In this document: positions 45,200-55,537 of the stretch, in pieces
Layout of the letters: every line of letters starts with the position of its first letter
How positions within the stretch are numbered: the first letter of the stretch is position 1
Assembly: GCF_016718685.1 (NCBI RefSeq)
Contig: NZ_JADKCX010000003.1
Span: forward strand, 106,209-170,208
From: Haliscomenobacter sp.
GTDB taxonomy: Bacteria; Bacteroidota; Bacteroidia; Chitinophagales; Saprospiraceae
Direction: 5' to 3'
Length of the DNA: 64,000 bases
Program-made: the position numbers and the translations under genes
The notes under the pieces: generated by a model
What the model was told of the DNA's origin: nothing
Database searches by the model: none
Seen by the model: only the letters and a program-made list of their open reading frames with translations

Positions 45200-46497
45200 A
45201 TGACCTTTCAAGCCACCCTCGATTTCGCCCGTCAAATGGACGCTCAGGACTCCCTGCGCAACTTCCGCGATCAATACCTGTTTCCTCAACACCAGGGTCA
45301 CAAGTGTTTGTATTTTTGCGGCAACTCTCTGGGGCTCCAACCCAAAAAAGCAGGTGAATTTATTAAAGAAGAACTCCAGCACTGGCAAGAATTGGGGTAG
45401 AAGGCCACTTTGAAGGGGAACTGCCCTGGACACAATACCACAAAGCCCTGGCGCCCGCATCCGCCCACATCGTTGGTGCTCAAGAAGACGAAGTCATCAT
45501 CATGAATACCCTCACCGTCAATTTGCATTTGATGATGGTGAGTTTTTATCGCCCTAATTCCGAGCGCTTCAAAATCATCATGGAAGCAGGGGCTTTTCCT
45601 TCCGACCAATACGCCGTAGAAACCCAGGTGCGCTGGCATGGCTACGACCCTGCCGAAGCCATCGTTGAAGTAGCCCCCCGTCCGGGAGAGGCATTGTTGC
45701 ACACCGAAGACATTCTCGCGGCCATCGAGCAACATGGTGCACAAACCGCGCTGGTGCTGTTTGCTGGTTTGAATTATTACACCGGGCAAGTGTACGATAT
45801 GCCTGCGATTACTGCGGCAGGCCATCGGGTAGGGGCTTATGTGGGTTTTGATTTGGCGCATGCTGCGGGTAATGTTCCCCTGCATTTGCACGATTGGGGC
45901 GTCGATTTTGCTGTGTGGTGTACGTATAAGTACATCAACTCTGGTCCCGGTGCGCCCAGTGGTGCTTTTGTCCACGCCAAACACGGGAACAACAATCAAA
46001 TTCCCCGGTTTGCAGGCTGGTGGGGGCACAACGAAGAACGGCGTTTTTTGATGGAAAAAGGCTTTGACCCCATTCCCGGTGCAGCGGGCTGGCAGTTGAG
46101 TAACGCGCCCATTCTGGCGTATGCGCCGATGCGCGCGAGTCACGACCTGTTCTTGGAAGCAGGCATGCCAGCGTTGCGGGCCAAAAGTGAAAACTTGACG
46201 GCCTATCTTGAATTCTTGATTGATTCTCTAAACACCGATAAGCGCCGTTTTGACATCATTACCCCCCGCGATCCGGCACAACGCGGGGCGCAGCTCTCCT
46301 TCTTGACTGGCCCTGCAGGCAAACAATTGTTTGATTACCTGACCCAAAATGGCGTCATCTGTGATTGGCGCGAACACAATTTGCCGGGTGAAAAAGGAGA
46401 GAAAGCCGGCGTCATTCGTATAGCGCCGACCCCAATGTACAATTCCTTTGAAGATGTGTGGCGTTTTGCGGATTTGCTGGCAAAGGCTAATGTTTAA
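45200..46497 (+). CDS. kynU: Kynureninase (one frameshift)
   Basis: ATG 45200 (MTFQATLDFARQMDAQDSLR), with FCGNSLGLQPKKAGEFI. The frame stops at 45399; adding one G to the run 45394-45397 gives ELGVEGHFEGELPWTQYHK, and the rest runs to 46497, about 432 residues. PLP-fold motifs: VGFDLAHAAGNVPLHLHDW, then CTYKYINSGPGAPSGAF with the Schiff-base lysine, and FAGWWGHNEERRF. It cleaves kynurenine or 3-hydroxykynurenine to (hydroxy)anthranilate and alanine in tryptophan breakdown or NAD synthesis. No other kynurenine gene is in the window. Confidence 0.9.
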
Positions 46498-46559
46498 AAA
46501 AATGCAGAATTATTGGGTTAAAAATTTAATTTCGTAGGCAACACCAATGCCCTTTGACC

Positions 46560-47303
46560 ATGAAACAACTTTTAACCCTCTTGCTTTTACTTGCCCTCGC
46601 CGATCGGGTGAATGCCCAAAAAGACACCGTTGAATACAAAAAATGGCTCGTGAGCGGTACCCTCGGCTTAGATGTTGCCTTGCAGACGGGTAACTTACAA
46701 TCCACCTCGATTGGCAGCGACCTCAGCCCAGTTTTTAAAACGAAACAACTACAAATCAGCCCTCAGTTTCAGTATGCGTATTCGAGGGTGAACAAAAATG
46801 TCCTCCAGGACGACATTTTTTCCAAACTGTCGATCGATTTGTTTTACCGCAAAAAATTCTATCCAAACTTCAGTGCGCGTTACGAAGCAACCACCCTGCG
46901 GGCCATCAAAACGCGCTACAGCCTGGGGCCCGGGATTGCCTGGAGAGCGGCAAAAACCAAGAAAGTAGATTTGGTGTTCTTGAATTCGGTTTTTTACCAC
47001 AAAACCATTTTTAGCCTGAACCGCGAGCGGAGCTTTGACCGCTTTTTTTATGTACTCAGTACACAAGGCAGTTACAAAGCTTTTGAGGATAAATTGATCC
47101 TGACCCATGATATTCAATACGTTCCCTGGTTCAGAAAAGAAAGGTTTGATCAAATCTTGCGCTGCATGGCCACAGCGGCCTTGCCACTGTCGGAGCAATT
47201 TTCGGTCAACATCAATGTGGATTACAGCTTCGAAACGATTGTGCCTCCGACCCGGAACAAAGCAAACTTGAGTACCGCTTTTGGTATTGCGTATTCGTTT
47301 TGA
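46560..47303 (+). CDS. DUF481-like outer-membrane protein
   Basis: A 247-residue protein from ATG 46560 with a signal peptide (MKQLLTLLLLLALADRVNAQ). The rest is alternating strands (LVSGTLGLDVALQTGNLQST, NFSARYEATTLRAIK, VNINVDYSFETIVPP) ending in STAFGIAYSF with a terminal Phe, as in outer-membrane barrels. The start (SGTLGLDVALQTGN) fits the DUF481/YdiY family. Function unknown. Confidence 0.72.
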   Translation: MKQLLTLLLLLALADRVNAQKDTVEYKKWLVSGTLGLDVALQTGNLQSTSIGSDLSPVFKTKQLQISPQFQYAYSRVNKNVLQDDIFSKLSIDLFYRKKFYPNFSARYEATTLRAIKTRYSLGPGIAWRAAKTKKVDLVFLNSVFYHKTIFSLNRERSFDRFFYVLSTQGSYKAFEDKLILTHDIQYVPWFRKERFDQILRCMATAALPLSEQFSVNINVDYSFETIVPPTRNKANLSTAFGIAYSF

Positions 47304-47394
47304 ACGATCAAAATTCAGGATGGATCTGTACCGGATGCGGGCAAAATTCCTTCTTCTTCAAGAATATCTTTTAAACAAAATGAATCCATTAAAT

Positions 47395-47832
47395 ATGAAA
47401 AGCTTGCTTATTTGCTCTTTTATGCTGCTGTTTGGACTAACACTTGCCGCTCAAGAAGACGTGGATTTTGCCTCCATCCGCGCCTCCATCCTGAAACAAC
47501 AAGCAGACTGGAACAACGGTGACATCCCGGCCTTCATGGAAGTGTATTGGAAGTCCGAGAGCCTCCAGTTCATCGGTGCCAATGGCGTCACCAAAGGTTG
47601 GCAACAAACCCTGGACAATTACAAACGCCGCTATCCCGATCGCGATGCCATGGGCCAACTCACCTTTGGTATCGTGAGTATGGAAAAACTCAGTAAAAAA
47701 TCGGTTTTCCTGGTGGGCACCTGGGACCTCAAACGCAAAAACGATGCACCTGGAGGATATTTTATCCTGATCTGGAAAAAAATCAAGGGCCAGTGGGTCA
47801 TCACCGCCGATCATACTAGCGCCAGAACTTAA
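47395..47832 (+). CDS. Secreted SnoaL/DUF4440-like protein
   Basis: Start set at ATG 47395 (MKSLLICSFMLLFGLTLAAQ, a good signal peptide; an ATG at 47380 is also possible). The mature part (about 125 residues) has the NTF2-like pattern of DUF4440: IRASILKQQADWNNGDIPAFMEVYW, LQFIGANGVTKGWQQTLDNYKRRYPD, GGYFILIWKKIKGQWVITADHTS. A small-ligand binding or hydrolase role is possible; none is shown. Confidence 0.83.
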   Translation: MKSLLICSFMLLFGLTLAAQEDVDFASIRASILKQQADWNNGDIPAFMEVYWKSESLQFIGANGVTKGWQQTLDNYKRRYPDRDAMGQLTFGIVSMEKLSKKSVFLVGTWDLKRKNDAPGGYFILIWKKIKGQWVITADHTSART

Positions 47833-47976
47833 TGCCCTTGCCACTAGCAGTTAAAAGTTATTGAATTATTTTATGTTTAAGGTTTTGCCAATGAAAATAG
47901 GTGAATTGTTGTTGTGAAAAGTACAAAATTCGCCGCTAAGCATATATGGAAGTTAGTTTGTTCTGAATTGAGGATG

Positions 47977-48007
47977 TTTGTAATGCGCAAAATTTCCTTT
48001 ATTTTCA
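47977..48007 (+). promoter_or_regulatory. Probable Bacteroidota promoter
   Basis: TTTG (47977-47980), 19-base spacer, TATTTTCA (48000-48007), one or two changes from TAnnTTTG. It lies 40 bases upstream of the RraA-like gene. Confidence 0.4.
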
Positions 48008-48047
48008 GGATTTAAACAAGCTCTAACTTCAAAATGTACAGTAGCTC

Positions 48048-48980
48048 ATGGTCAAACTCAGCAAACTAGTCTTGATTGTACTCGCCTTTCTTCCCTGTTT
48101 GGCGGTAAATGGTCAACAAATAACTCCAACAAAGGAGCAAATCATTGCCCTTACCCCCGAGTGGAAAGGGGAACGCCTGCCGGATGGCCGCCCTAAAACG
48201 AATGACAAGTTCATCGAACGCCTTAAAAAAGTTTCTCTCGAAGAGGCTTGGGGGTACTTGCGCAACAAAGGTTACCAGAACCAATTTGAGGGGGACTGGA
48301 TGATGTTGCGTACTGAACAAGTTATGGTGGGTCGGGCTGTCACCGCCCAATACATGCCCCTGCGCCCGGAATGGGACAAAATTATTAAAGCTGCCGGGGA
48401 AAAAGAAGGCCGGATCGGAGGCACCAACTCCTGGCCTATCGATGTGCTAAAAACGGGCGATGTTTATGTAGCCGATAGTTACGGCAAAATTGTAGATGGT
48501 ACCCTCATCGGCGACAACCTGGGGAATTCCATTTATGCCAAGTCAAAAAATGGGGTCATTTTCTACGGCTCGGTACGCGACGTCGAAGGCCTGGAAGCCA
48601 TCCAGGGATTCAATGCCTGGATCAAAGGCGCTGACCCCTCTTACATCCAACAAATGATGCTGGCTTCGATCAACAATCCCATTCGCATCGGACGTGCCAC
48701 CGTACTGCCCGGAGACGTGGTTTTGGCCAAAAAAGGGGGAATCGTCTTTATTCCTCCACATCTATTGGATGATTTGGTCTTGAACTCGGAGTTTGTGGCC
48801 CTGCGCGATGCCTTTGGCCACCAACGCCTGCGCGAAGGCAAATTCACTCCTGGCCAAATTGACCGCCAGTGGACCGACGACATCAAAAAAGATTTTCTCA
48901 GCTGGCTGGACTCCCACCCCGAAAAACTCCCCATGACCCGCGCCGAACTTGACGCCTATATGAAAGAACGCACTTGGTAA
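48048..48980 (+). CDS. Secreted RraA/HMG-aldolase family protein
   Basis: A 310-residue protein with a signal peptide (cut near VNGQQ). The RraA fold is seen at VMVGRAVTAQYMP, LKTGDVYVADSYGKIVDGTLIGDNLGN and GVIFYGSVRDVEGLEAI, with the GxxRD-like Arg/Asp pair used for metal-pyruvate binding in 4-hydroxy-4-methyl-2-oxoglutarate aldolases. Most RraA proteins are cytosolic, so the exported form points to a periplasmic lyase. The next gene (31 bases) is an enolase-superfamily enzyme and then a transporter, which suggests acid-sugar or hydroxy-acid breakdown. Confidence 0.82.
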   Translation: MVKLSKLVLIVLAFLPCLAVNGQQITPTKEQIIALTPEWKGERLPDGRPKTNDKFIERLKKVSLEEAWGYLRNKGYQNQFEGDWMMLRTEQVMVGRAVTAQYMPLRPEWDKIIKAAGEKEGRIGGTNSWPIDVLKTGDVYVADSYGKIVDGTLIGDNLGNSIYAKSKNGVIFYGSVRDVEGLEAIQGFNAWIKGADPSYIQQMMLASINNPIRIGRATVLPGDVVLAKKGGIVFIPPHLLDDLVLNSEFVALRDAFGHQRLREGKFTPGQIDRQWTDDIKKDFLSWLDSHPEKLPMTRAELDAYMKERTW

Positions 48981-49011
48981 TTCCCACATTAACTATTAAA
49001 CAACTAAAAAC

Positions 49012-50478
49012 ATGACTACACCATCGCAACGCTACCTTCAAAAATTTGGGTTATCAGACCCGGCTCCAAATGCTGCGGAGCAAACAGACCAGCAAGCTGG
49101 TTCTAACCGCCGTGATTTTATCAAAAATGTGGGCATGACGGGTCTGGCCTTGGGGGCATTCATCAATGCGCCCATCACCCAAACCATTGAACATTCTACC
49201 TCCAAAGTAAACCGCGCTTCTGCACCGAGCGACCTCAAAATCACCGACATGCGTTATGCCGTGGTGATGAATGGTGGGGGCCGTTGCCCGGTCATCCGCA
49301 TCGACACCAACCAGGGTATTTATGGCTTGGGGGAAGTGCGTGATGGCGCCAACTGGCGTTATGCTCTGTTCCTCAAGAGCCGCATCATGGGTATGAATCC
49401 TTGTAGTGTGGAAATGATTTTCAAAAAAATCAAGCAGTTTGGCTTCCACGGTCGCCAGGCTGGCGGGGTTTGTGCGGTAGAAATGGCTTTGTGGGATTTG
49501 GCAGGAAAGGCCTACAATGTACCTGCTTATCAATTGCTGGGCGGAAAATACCGCGACAAAATTCGCTTGTACGCGGATACGCCACGGTTGAATGATCCTG
49601 TCGCGTTCGCAGCGAAAATGAAAGACCGGGTAGAAAGCAAAGGGTACACTTTTTTGAAGATGGATTTTGGCATCGAATCCCTCCACAAAATTCCCGGCAC
49701 CTTATCCAATAACAATTTCTGGGATGTCAGCAGACAGTGGGAAAACACCCAAATGACTTACGGCGGTACCGAGCACCCTTTCACTCAGGTTCAAATTACC
49801 GATAAAGGTTTGGAGATTTTGGCCGATTACGTAGGTAAGGTGCGTGAAGCAGTAGGTTATGAGATTCCATTGTCTTCGGATCACTACGGGCATTTTGACA
49901 AAAACAACGCCATTCGCCTCGGACGTGCTGTGGAAAAATACCGCCTGGCCTGGTTGGAAGACCTCATCCCCTGGAAGTACACCGAGGATTGGAAAGAGAT
50001 TTCTCAAGCCATCGAAACACCTACCTTAACCGGGGAAGACATTTACCTGAAGGAAGAATTCATCAAGCTGGTTGACCATCGGGCAGTTGATTTGATCCAC
50101 CCGGATCTGGCCAGCTCTGGAGGCTTGTTGGAAACCAAAAAAATTGGCGATTATGCCGAAGAGCGTGGCGTAGCAATGGCCATGCACTTTGCAGGCACAC
50201 CAATTTCCTTTATGGCCAATGTACATTGTGCGGCAGCTACACAAAATTTTGTAGCTTTGGAACACCATTCCGTCGACCTGGCGTATTGGGAAAATTTGGT
50301 CAAAAAAACCGATGTGCCTTTGATTGAAAAAGGGTTCGCCAATGTGCCGAATCGTCCGGGACTCGGGGTAGACCTCAACGATGAAGAGGTGAAAAAACAC
50401 CTCGATCCAGAAGACCAAAGCTATTTCAAACCTCCAGAATGGGATCAATTCCGTTCCTGGGACCGGCTCTGGAGCTAA
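49012..50478 (+). CDS. Mandelate racemase/muconate lactonizing family enzyme with Tat-like signal
   Basis: A 488-residue enolase-superfamily protein. Residues 33-50 (NRRDFIKNVGMTGLALGA) are a twin-arginine-type signal. The N-terminal cap (YGLGEVRDGANWR) is followed by AVEMALWDLAGKAYNVPAYQLLGGKYRD and the barrel: Lys in FLKMDFG, Asp in SSDHYGHF, Glu in WLEDLIPW, Glu in TGEDIY, then AMHFAGTPISF. These give three carboxylate metal ligands and a candidate base, as in sugar-acid dehydratases. Substrate likely an acid sugar; exact one unknown. Followed by a terminator. Confidence 0.85.
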   Translation: MTTPSQRYLQKFGLSDPAPNAAEQTDQQAGSNRRDFIKNVGMTGLALGAFINAPITQTIEHSTSKVNRASAPSDLKITDMRYAVVMNGGGRCPVIRIDTNQGIYGLGEVRDGANWRYALFLKSRIMGMNPCSVEMIFKKIKQFGFHGRQAGGVCAVEMALWDLAGKAYNVPAYQLLGGKYRDKIRLYADTPRLNDPVAFAAKMKDRVESKGYTFLKMDFGIESLHKIPGTLSNNNFWDVSRQWENTQMTYGGTEHPFTQVQITDKGLEILADYVGKVREAVGYEIPLSSDHYGHFDKNNAIRLGRAVEKYRLAWLEDLIPWKYTEDWKEISQAIETPTLTGEDIYLKEEFIKLVDHRAVDLIHPDLASSGGLLETKKIGDYAEERGVAMAMHFAGTPISFMANVHCAAATQNFVALEHHSVDLAYWENLVKKTDVPLIEKGFANVPNRPGLGVDLNDEEVKKHLDPEDQSYFKPPEWDQFRSWDRLWS

Positions 50479-50495
50479 TACTTTTTATCTAATCT

Positions 50496-50530
50496 GCGGG
50501 TTGACTTTTGTTTGTAGAAAGTCAACCCGC
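50496..50530. terminator. 13-bp hairpin after the enolase-superfamily gene
   Basis: GCGGGTTGACTTT (50496-50508) and AAAGTCAACCCGC (50518-50530) pair perfectly. It starts 18 bases past the stop. No T-run follows, so it may only partly stop transcription before the transporter gene. Confidence 0.6.
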
Positions 50531-50546
50531 CTGTTAATTGTACCTT

Positions 50547-51634
50547 ATGTCTACTACTCTTTACCGGTATTTGTTGTATGCAGGAATGGCCGTATTGCTT
50601 GGCGCGCTGGGTACTTATTTGGCTAGTGCCACTGGTCTGACCGGGCCTTTGCTGGTGCTCGGACTATTGCTTTTGGCCCTGGGCATGAAAGGATTTGAAC
50701 AGCTGAAAGGGTTTGCGTACACCACCGTTATTTTTGCGGCGGTGAGTGCGGCTATGTTTTATCCGCAGTATTTCATTCAAGTTGGCGATTATAAATTGTC
50801 CAAACTCATTATGCCCTTGTTGCAAGTGATCATGTTTGGCATGGGTACGACCATGACATTTAACGACTTTATCGGCATTGTCAAAACGCCTAAAGCAGTG
50901 ATCATTGGCGTTTTTTGTCAGTTCTTAATCATGCCTTCACTCGGTTTTGCCATTGCCAATTTATTCAATTTTCCTCCTGAAATTGCCGCTGGAGTCATTC
51001 TGATTGGTAGCTCTCCGAGTGGTTTGGCTTCCAATGTCATGGCTTTGATTGCCAAAGCCAACGTTGCACTGTCCATCACCATTACCACCTGTGCTACTTT
51101 GCTGGCACCCGTGATGACGCCACTGCTGATGAAAACACTGGCGGGCCAATTCATTGAGATCGATTTTTGGAGCATGGTTTGGGACATCACCAAATCATCA
51201 TCCCCTGGCATCGGTTTTATCATCAATCAATATTTAAAAAAAGTAGCGGAGTTTCTGAAGATTACCTGCCGCTGATTTCGATGGTGGGTATTGCGTTCAT
51301 CATTACCATCATCACCCCAGGGCAGGCCGCTTTGTTGAATGTTGGTGGTTTGCTGATCGTCGCAGTACTCATGCACAATCTTGGTGGATATATTTTGGGG
51401 TATAGTGCCGCTAGGTTGTTCAGAATGCCGGAGCAGGATTGCCGCACGGTAGCCATTGAAGTGGGTTTACAAAACGCCGGTCTGGCCTCTGGTTTGGCCA
51501 ATCAAATGGGCAAACTGGCTACAGTCGGTTTGGCTGCAGCGCTTTTTGGCCCGATTATGAACATTACGGGTTCGGTATTGGCGAGTTGGTGGGGGCGCAG
51601 CAGCGATCCAAAGTCTGAGTCAAATGAGGTCTGA
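50547..51634 (+). CDS. Bile acid:sodium symporter family (BASS) transporter (frameshifts)
   Basis: Start at ATG 50547. Hydrophobic helices and the motifs FGMGTTMTFNDFI, QFLIMPSLGFAIA and GVILIGSSPSGLASNVMALIAKANVALS fit the BASS family. Between about 51190 and 51260 the frame shifts (one added A near 51258 gives LKDYLPLISMVGIAFIITI), and the end EQDCRTVAIEVGLQNAGLAS holds the Na+-binding EVGxQNAxLA signature. About 362 residues, nine or ten helices. It should take up an organic anion with Na+, perhaps the substrate of the two enzymes upstream. Confidence 0.83.
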
Positions 51635-52040
51635 ATGATTAGTCACATTACGCAGTCCTAAGCTATGAATTCTGGCGCAGCCAAAATTCATAGCTTAGGT
51701 TTAAAAAAACAGAACTGATCGGCCCTGCCCAAACCCAGGCTGGGACAAACGCTCCTGTTTGTCCCCAAACCCGCCAGGCCAAATGCAACGAGATTAGTAT
51801 AAAAACAGTCAGTATGATATGCTTACGTGCAGAAGTTTGCAGTTTTTTAAACAAACCGCCACACCTTGTTCAGTAGATGCGCAAGGATTCAAAATAGTTG
51901 AGTTTCAGTAGACAAAAAAATCAATACAAAATTCCTTGTACCCATCTTAGTTCTACACTTTTGCAACTTTAGTCGAAGCGTATACCACTTTTTGCACATT
52001 ACTCGTATTTTGCAGTCCGTGCAGGAATGCACTTCAACTT
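51635..52040. other. Intergenic stretch with two strong hairpins
   Basis: CCTAAGCTATGAATT (51657-51671) pairs with its complement at 51685-51699 and extends inward by TGGC/GCCA with one mismatch. GGGACAAAC (51742-51750) pairs with GTTTGTCCC (51757-51765) about 40 bases later. The first lies 23 bases past the transporter stop and is probably its terminator. A 63-residue reading frame across both on the minus strand is not supported. The rest holds no recognisable gene. Confidence 0.65.
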
Positions 52041-52625
52041 ATGCACGTAGACCGTTTACAAGCACAACAACAACTGCTCAATCGCCTAAGATCTGACGAC
52101 AAAGGAGCCTTGCAGGAAATCTTTCAGGACAATTACCAGAAAGTTTGTGGGGCTATTTTTCGCCTGATCAAAGACTCGGTAACGGTTGAAGATCTGGCTC
52201 AGGAAGTATTTTTTCGCTTTTGGCAAAAACGCCACCAGATTGAAATCACCGCTTCACTTGACGCCTATTTGCGCCGGATGGCCGTAAACGAAGGGTTGGC
52301 CTATTTGCGCAGCCGGAAATATTTTACTGAAGAAATAGAACCCCATTCTGCCCAGATCAGTGATGGAGGTACCGCCGAAGACCGTTTTTTGCATACCGAG
52401 TTGGAGCAAAACATCCGCAGTGCCATTGATGGGCTCCCCCCCAAATGCCGGATGGTGTTTCAACTGAGTCGCTACGAAGAAATGAGCTACCAGGAAATTG
52501 CCAATCAGATGGGCATTTCCATCAAAACAGTTGAAAATCAGATGGGCAAAGCGCTCAAAATTTTGCGGCAGGAATTGCATGGCTACTTGCATGTTTTATT
52601 AGCCATTTTACTCTATTGGTGGTAG
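52041..52625 (+). CDS. ECF RNA polymerase sigma factor (FecI-like)
   Basis: A 194-residue ECF factor. Region 2 is at ALQEIFQDNYQKVCGAIFRLIKD...VEDLAQEVFFRFWQKR and region 4 at LPPKCRMVFQLSRYEEMSYQEIANQMGISIKTVENQMGKALK. This is the Bacteroidota FecI-type subgroup paired with a FecR anti-sigma, which here follows after 110 bases. It ends with a hydrophobic tail (HGYLHVLLAILLYWW), common in this group. Confidence 0.92.
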   Translation: MHVDRLQAQQQLLNRLRSDDKGALQEIFQDNYQKVCGAIFRLIKDSVTVEDLAQEVFFRFWQKRHQIEITASLDAYLRRMAVNEGLAYLRSRKYFTEEIEPHSAQISDGGTAEDRFLHTELEQNIRSAIDGLPPKCRMVFQLSRYEEMSYQEIANQMGISIKTVENQMGKALKILRQELHGYLHVLLAILLYWW

Positions 52626-52735
52626 GATGTTAAGTGGATGTTTAAAAAACCATAAATTTTTCATAAACTTGCAGTAAGGAATAGGGGTACGCGGATGTTT
52701 TTTGCATCCCTACCATTGACCATAATTCTGTTTAC

Positions 52736-53798
52736 ATGGAAAGTACTTTACAAGAGGATCTGATTGGCAAATACCTCTCTGGCGAATTGTCGCCCGGGGA
52801 GAAGGGCGAGTTGATGGCCTGGGTAGATGCCAGCTCCGAAAACCGGGAGGTTTTTGAGGAGATGACCCAATTGTGGAGTATGACCGATGAAGCGCCTGCG
52901 TTCAATTTTCCAGTCAATCTGCCCAATGCCTGGGCTAGACTGGATCAACGCATCGATACCCATATCGCCCTCGACCGGGTCGAGCCACAAAGCAGCCCGG
53001 CTAAGCCGATGCCTCAAATTGGCGTACAACCTAAAATCCGTAGTTTGAACCGGGCCTGGTCTGCCGCTGCCGCCATTGCCGTACTATTGGTTGCCTCCTG
53101 GTGGATTTTCCTGCGCGAAAGAACCCCCGATACCTTCGCCATCAGTACCCAAATGAACGAAAGCCGCAGCATCACCCTGCCCGACAAAAGCAAAGTGGTG
53201 CTCAATGAAAACTCAAGCTTGAGCTATCATTATGCTGGCGATACCCGCAAAGTGGTGCTGAGCGGGGAAGCTTTTTTTGACGTTGCCAAAGATGCCCGCC
53301 ATCCATTTGTGATCCAAAGTGGGGATGTAGAAACCAAAGTCCTCGGTACCAGCTTCAACATTCGGGCTTATCCCGATGAAGGAAAGGTAAAGGTTAGTGT
53401 CAAAACCGGGCGGGTGGAAGTCAGCGCAGTCAAAATAAGCACCAAAAGTAAGGCTGTTCCCGTGGTTTTACTTTCTGGCAATACCGTAGAATACGAGGCT
53501 AAAACGGAAACACTCGAAAAAGCACAAGACGTAGCTGCTGAAAATGTAGATTCTTGGCAACAAGGGTACGCTCAAATTCCAACATGGAACTAAACCTTTC
53601 GAAATCATTCCTGCTGTGGAAAAGATGTACGACATAAAATCACCAAGCTGAGGCTAATATCTTGAACGTACACCATCAATCGGATAAGTTTTCACGCGAC
53701 ATTCAGCTTACCGCATGCAATGGAATTGATCACTCTCCCTTCAATGGCGGAAATCCAGCTTTGATGGTGAAACTTATGTGATTTCAGCACATGGGTAG
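52736..53798 (+). CDS. FecR-type anti-sigma factor (frameshifted C-terminus)
   Basis: An N-terminal cytoplasmic domain (LIGKYLSGELSPGEKGELMAWV), one membrane helix at 107-126 and the FecR domain (ESRSITLPDKSKVVLNENSSLSY, VVLSGEAFFDVAKDARHPFVI, TKVLGTSFNIRAYPDEG). The annotated-length frame stops at 53593, but the next frame continues with TKPFEIIPAVEKMYDIKIT and, after more shifts, ends DGETYVISAHG with TAG at 53796-53798, the usual FecR end. So the gene is probably full length with several indels after 53570. It holds the FecI-like sigma until an outer-membrane signal arrives. Confidence 0.82.
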
Positions 53799-53837
53799 GA
53801 TTAACCTATTAGCGGACCCACTACACGCCCTTTGCCA

Positions 53838-55389
53838 ATGAAACTATTTTCCTCCATATTACTCTTCTGTTGTTGTATTGCTTCCTTACACGGACAAAAC
53901 CTCGCGCGTAAAGTCAGCTTTTCCTATAACCGCATCCCCCTTAAGCGGGTGCTTGATGACGTTTCTGCCGATTTCGACGTCTACTTTGTCTACAGCCCGG
54001 AATACATTCCCATCACCCAACCCGTTAGCATCAGTGTTTCGAATGTAGCCCTCTCTGAGGCGCTGGATAAATTGTTTGACCCATTACCCATCGCCTACAA
54101 ACCCATCGGTGGGCAAATTGTATTGCGCCCTGTGGAAAAAAACCCTCCACCGCGCATTACCAACAAAACCATCCCCAAAGAAATTGACCAGCAAAGTCCC
54201 TTGTATGCTGACCCTCGAATGGAGGAAATCATTGCGGAGCGCAAAAAACGTTGGGCAGATAGTTCCCCCACCATATCTGGACGGCCTACCCCCCAACAAC
54301 TCAATCAATCGGCGGCCTCCAAAAAAACGGAAGACTTGCAAGCCACCCGTTTTGAACCCATCATTGTTGAATCCACCGCCAGCATTGAAGAAGAAGTGGC
54401 GGCTCCGGTTTTTGTCAGCAGTACCGCTGATACCCTTAGTGTGGTGGAAAAAAAGAAACCCGTTTCCCGTTTGGCTCAAGGGGGATGATGTGTTTGGCAC
54501 TCAAGCCGCAGGTTTATTCAATGTTGCCCGCGATTCATTGATTGGCATTCAGGGCAGTGGGTTGTTCAATATTTTGGGTCAGGGTTACGCGGTGCAAGGC
54601 GCGGGTTTGTTTAACGTTGCCAATCACGATTTTGCGGGCATCCAGGCCGCTGGATTGTTTAATGTTGCGGGGAGAGATTCCCGAGCCGTTCAACTTGCGG
54701 GTTTGTTCAATGTCAGTGGCGGAAAATCGCGTCTGCAAGTCAGTCCGCTGTTCAATGTGGCCAAGGATGCGGAAAATGGCCAGGTCAGCGCCATCATCAA
54801 TGTTGCCCGTAGAGTAAACGGGGTACAGATCGGCTTGATCAACGTAGCCGATACGGTAAAAGGGGTGACGATTGGCCTGCTCAACCTGGTGCGCCAGGGC
54901 TATAATCGGGTCGAAATTTCAGCCAGTGAATCTTTTTATGGAAATTTAGCTTTTAAAATAGGGGTCAAACCATTTTACAACATCTTCTATCTGGGAGCGC
55001 GGATAAGCGAGTCCAACAGCCCATCCAACAACGGCGAGAACATCAAAGAGCTGAGTTGGGGATTGGGTTACGGAATCGGTACCGCCTTCAATTTGGGTAA
55101 AAGAACCCTTAGCAATTTGGAACTGATCAGCATTAAAATAAACGAGCGCGAAGGTTGGACCAAACCGCTGCATCAATTGCACCAATTTCGCTGGTTGTTT
55201 GACTGGCGCCTTGGTCGAAGGATGAGCATCTACATGGGGCCAACTGCCAACCTTCTGGTGTCCAGTCGCAAGGATCCTGAATTGGGCACCGGAGGTAGTG
55301 AACTCGTTCCAAAAACCTTGTACGACAAGGTGGATGCCAACAAACGCAGCCAGGGCTGGATCGGTTTCAATGCAGGTATTCGCCTATAA
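53838..55389 (+). CDS. STN domain fused to GLFNVA surface repeats and barrel-like end (one frameshift)
   Basis: Signal peptide MKLFSSILLFCCCIASLHGQ. Residues about 22-85 are an STN domain (VSFSYNRIPLKRVLDDVSADFDVYFVYSP, ISVSNVALSEALDKLF), the part that TonB-dependent transducers use to touch FecR. A low-complexity Pro/Thr/Ser/Glu linker follows. At the G-run 54480-54484 one G fewer joins RLAQGDDVFGTQAAGLF. Then come about nine units of 18-20 residues with (A/S)GLFN(V/I), and a strand-rich end (NRVEISASESFYGNLAFKIGV, RMSIYMGPTANLL, GWIGFNAGIRL). About 517 residues. No TonB plug or full barrel is present. Confidence 0.8.
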
Positions 55390-55537
55390 GTGAAAGACCT
55401 AGCTCCCTGAAATTACCATTAATTTCATGGTTACACCGGAATTGCCGTACGGAAAGACCCGTACAGCAAAAGGGGATTTTTTTGCGCCCTCGTTTCCCTT
55501 TTTATTGTCTAATTCATGATCTAAAAAGCTCAACATT

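Noticed and set aside
51663..51854. 63-residue minus-strand membrane-like frame
   Set aside because: It runs through two perfect hairpins and has no ribosome site or related protein that I recognise.
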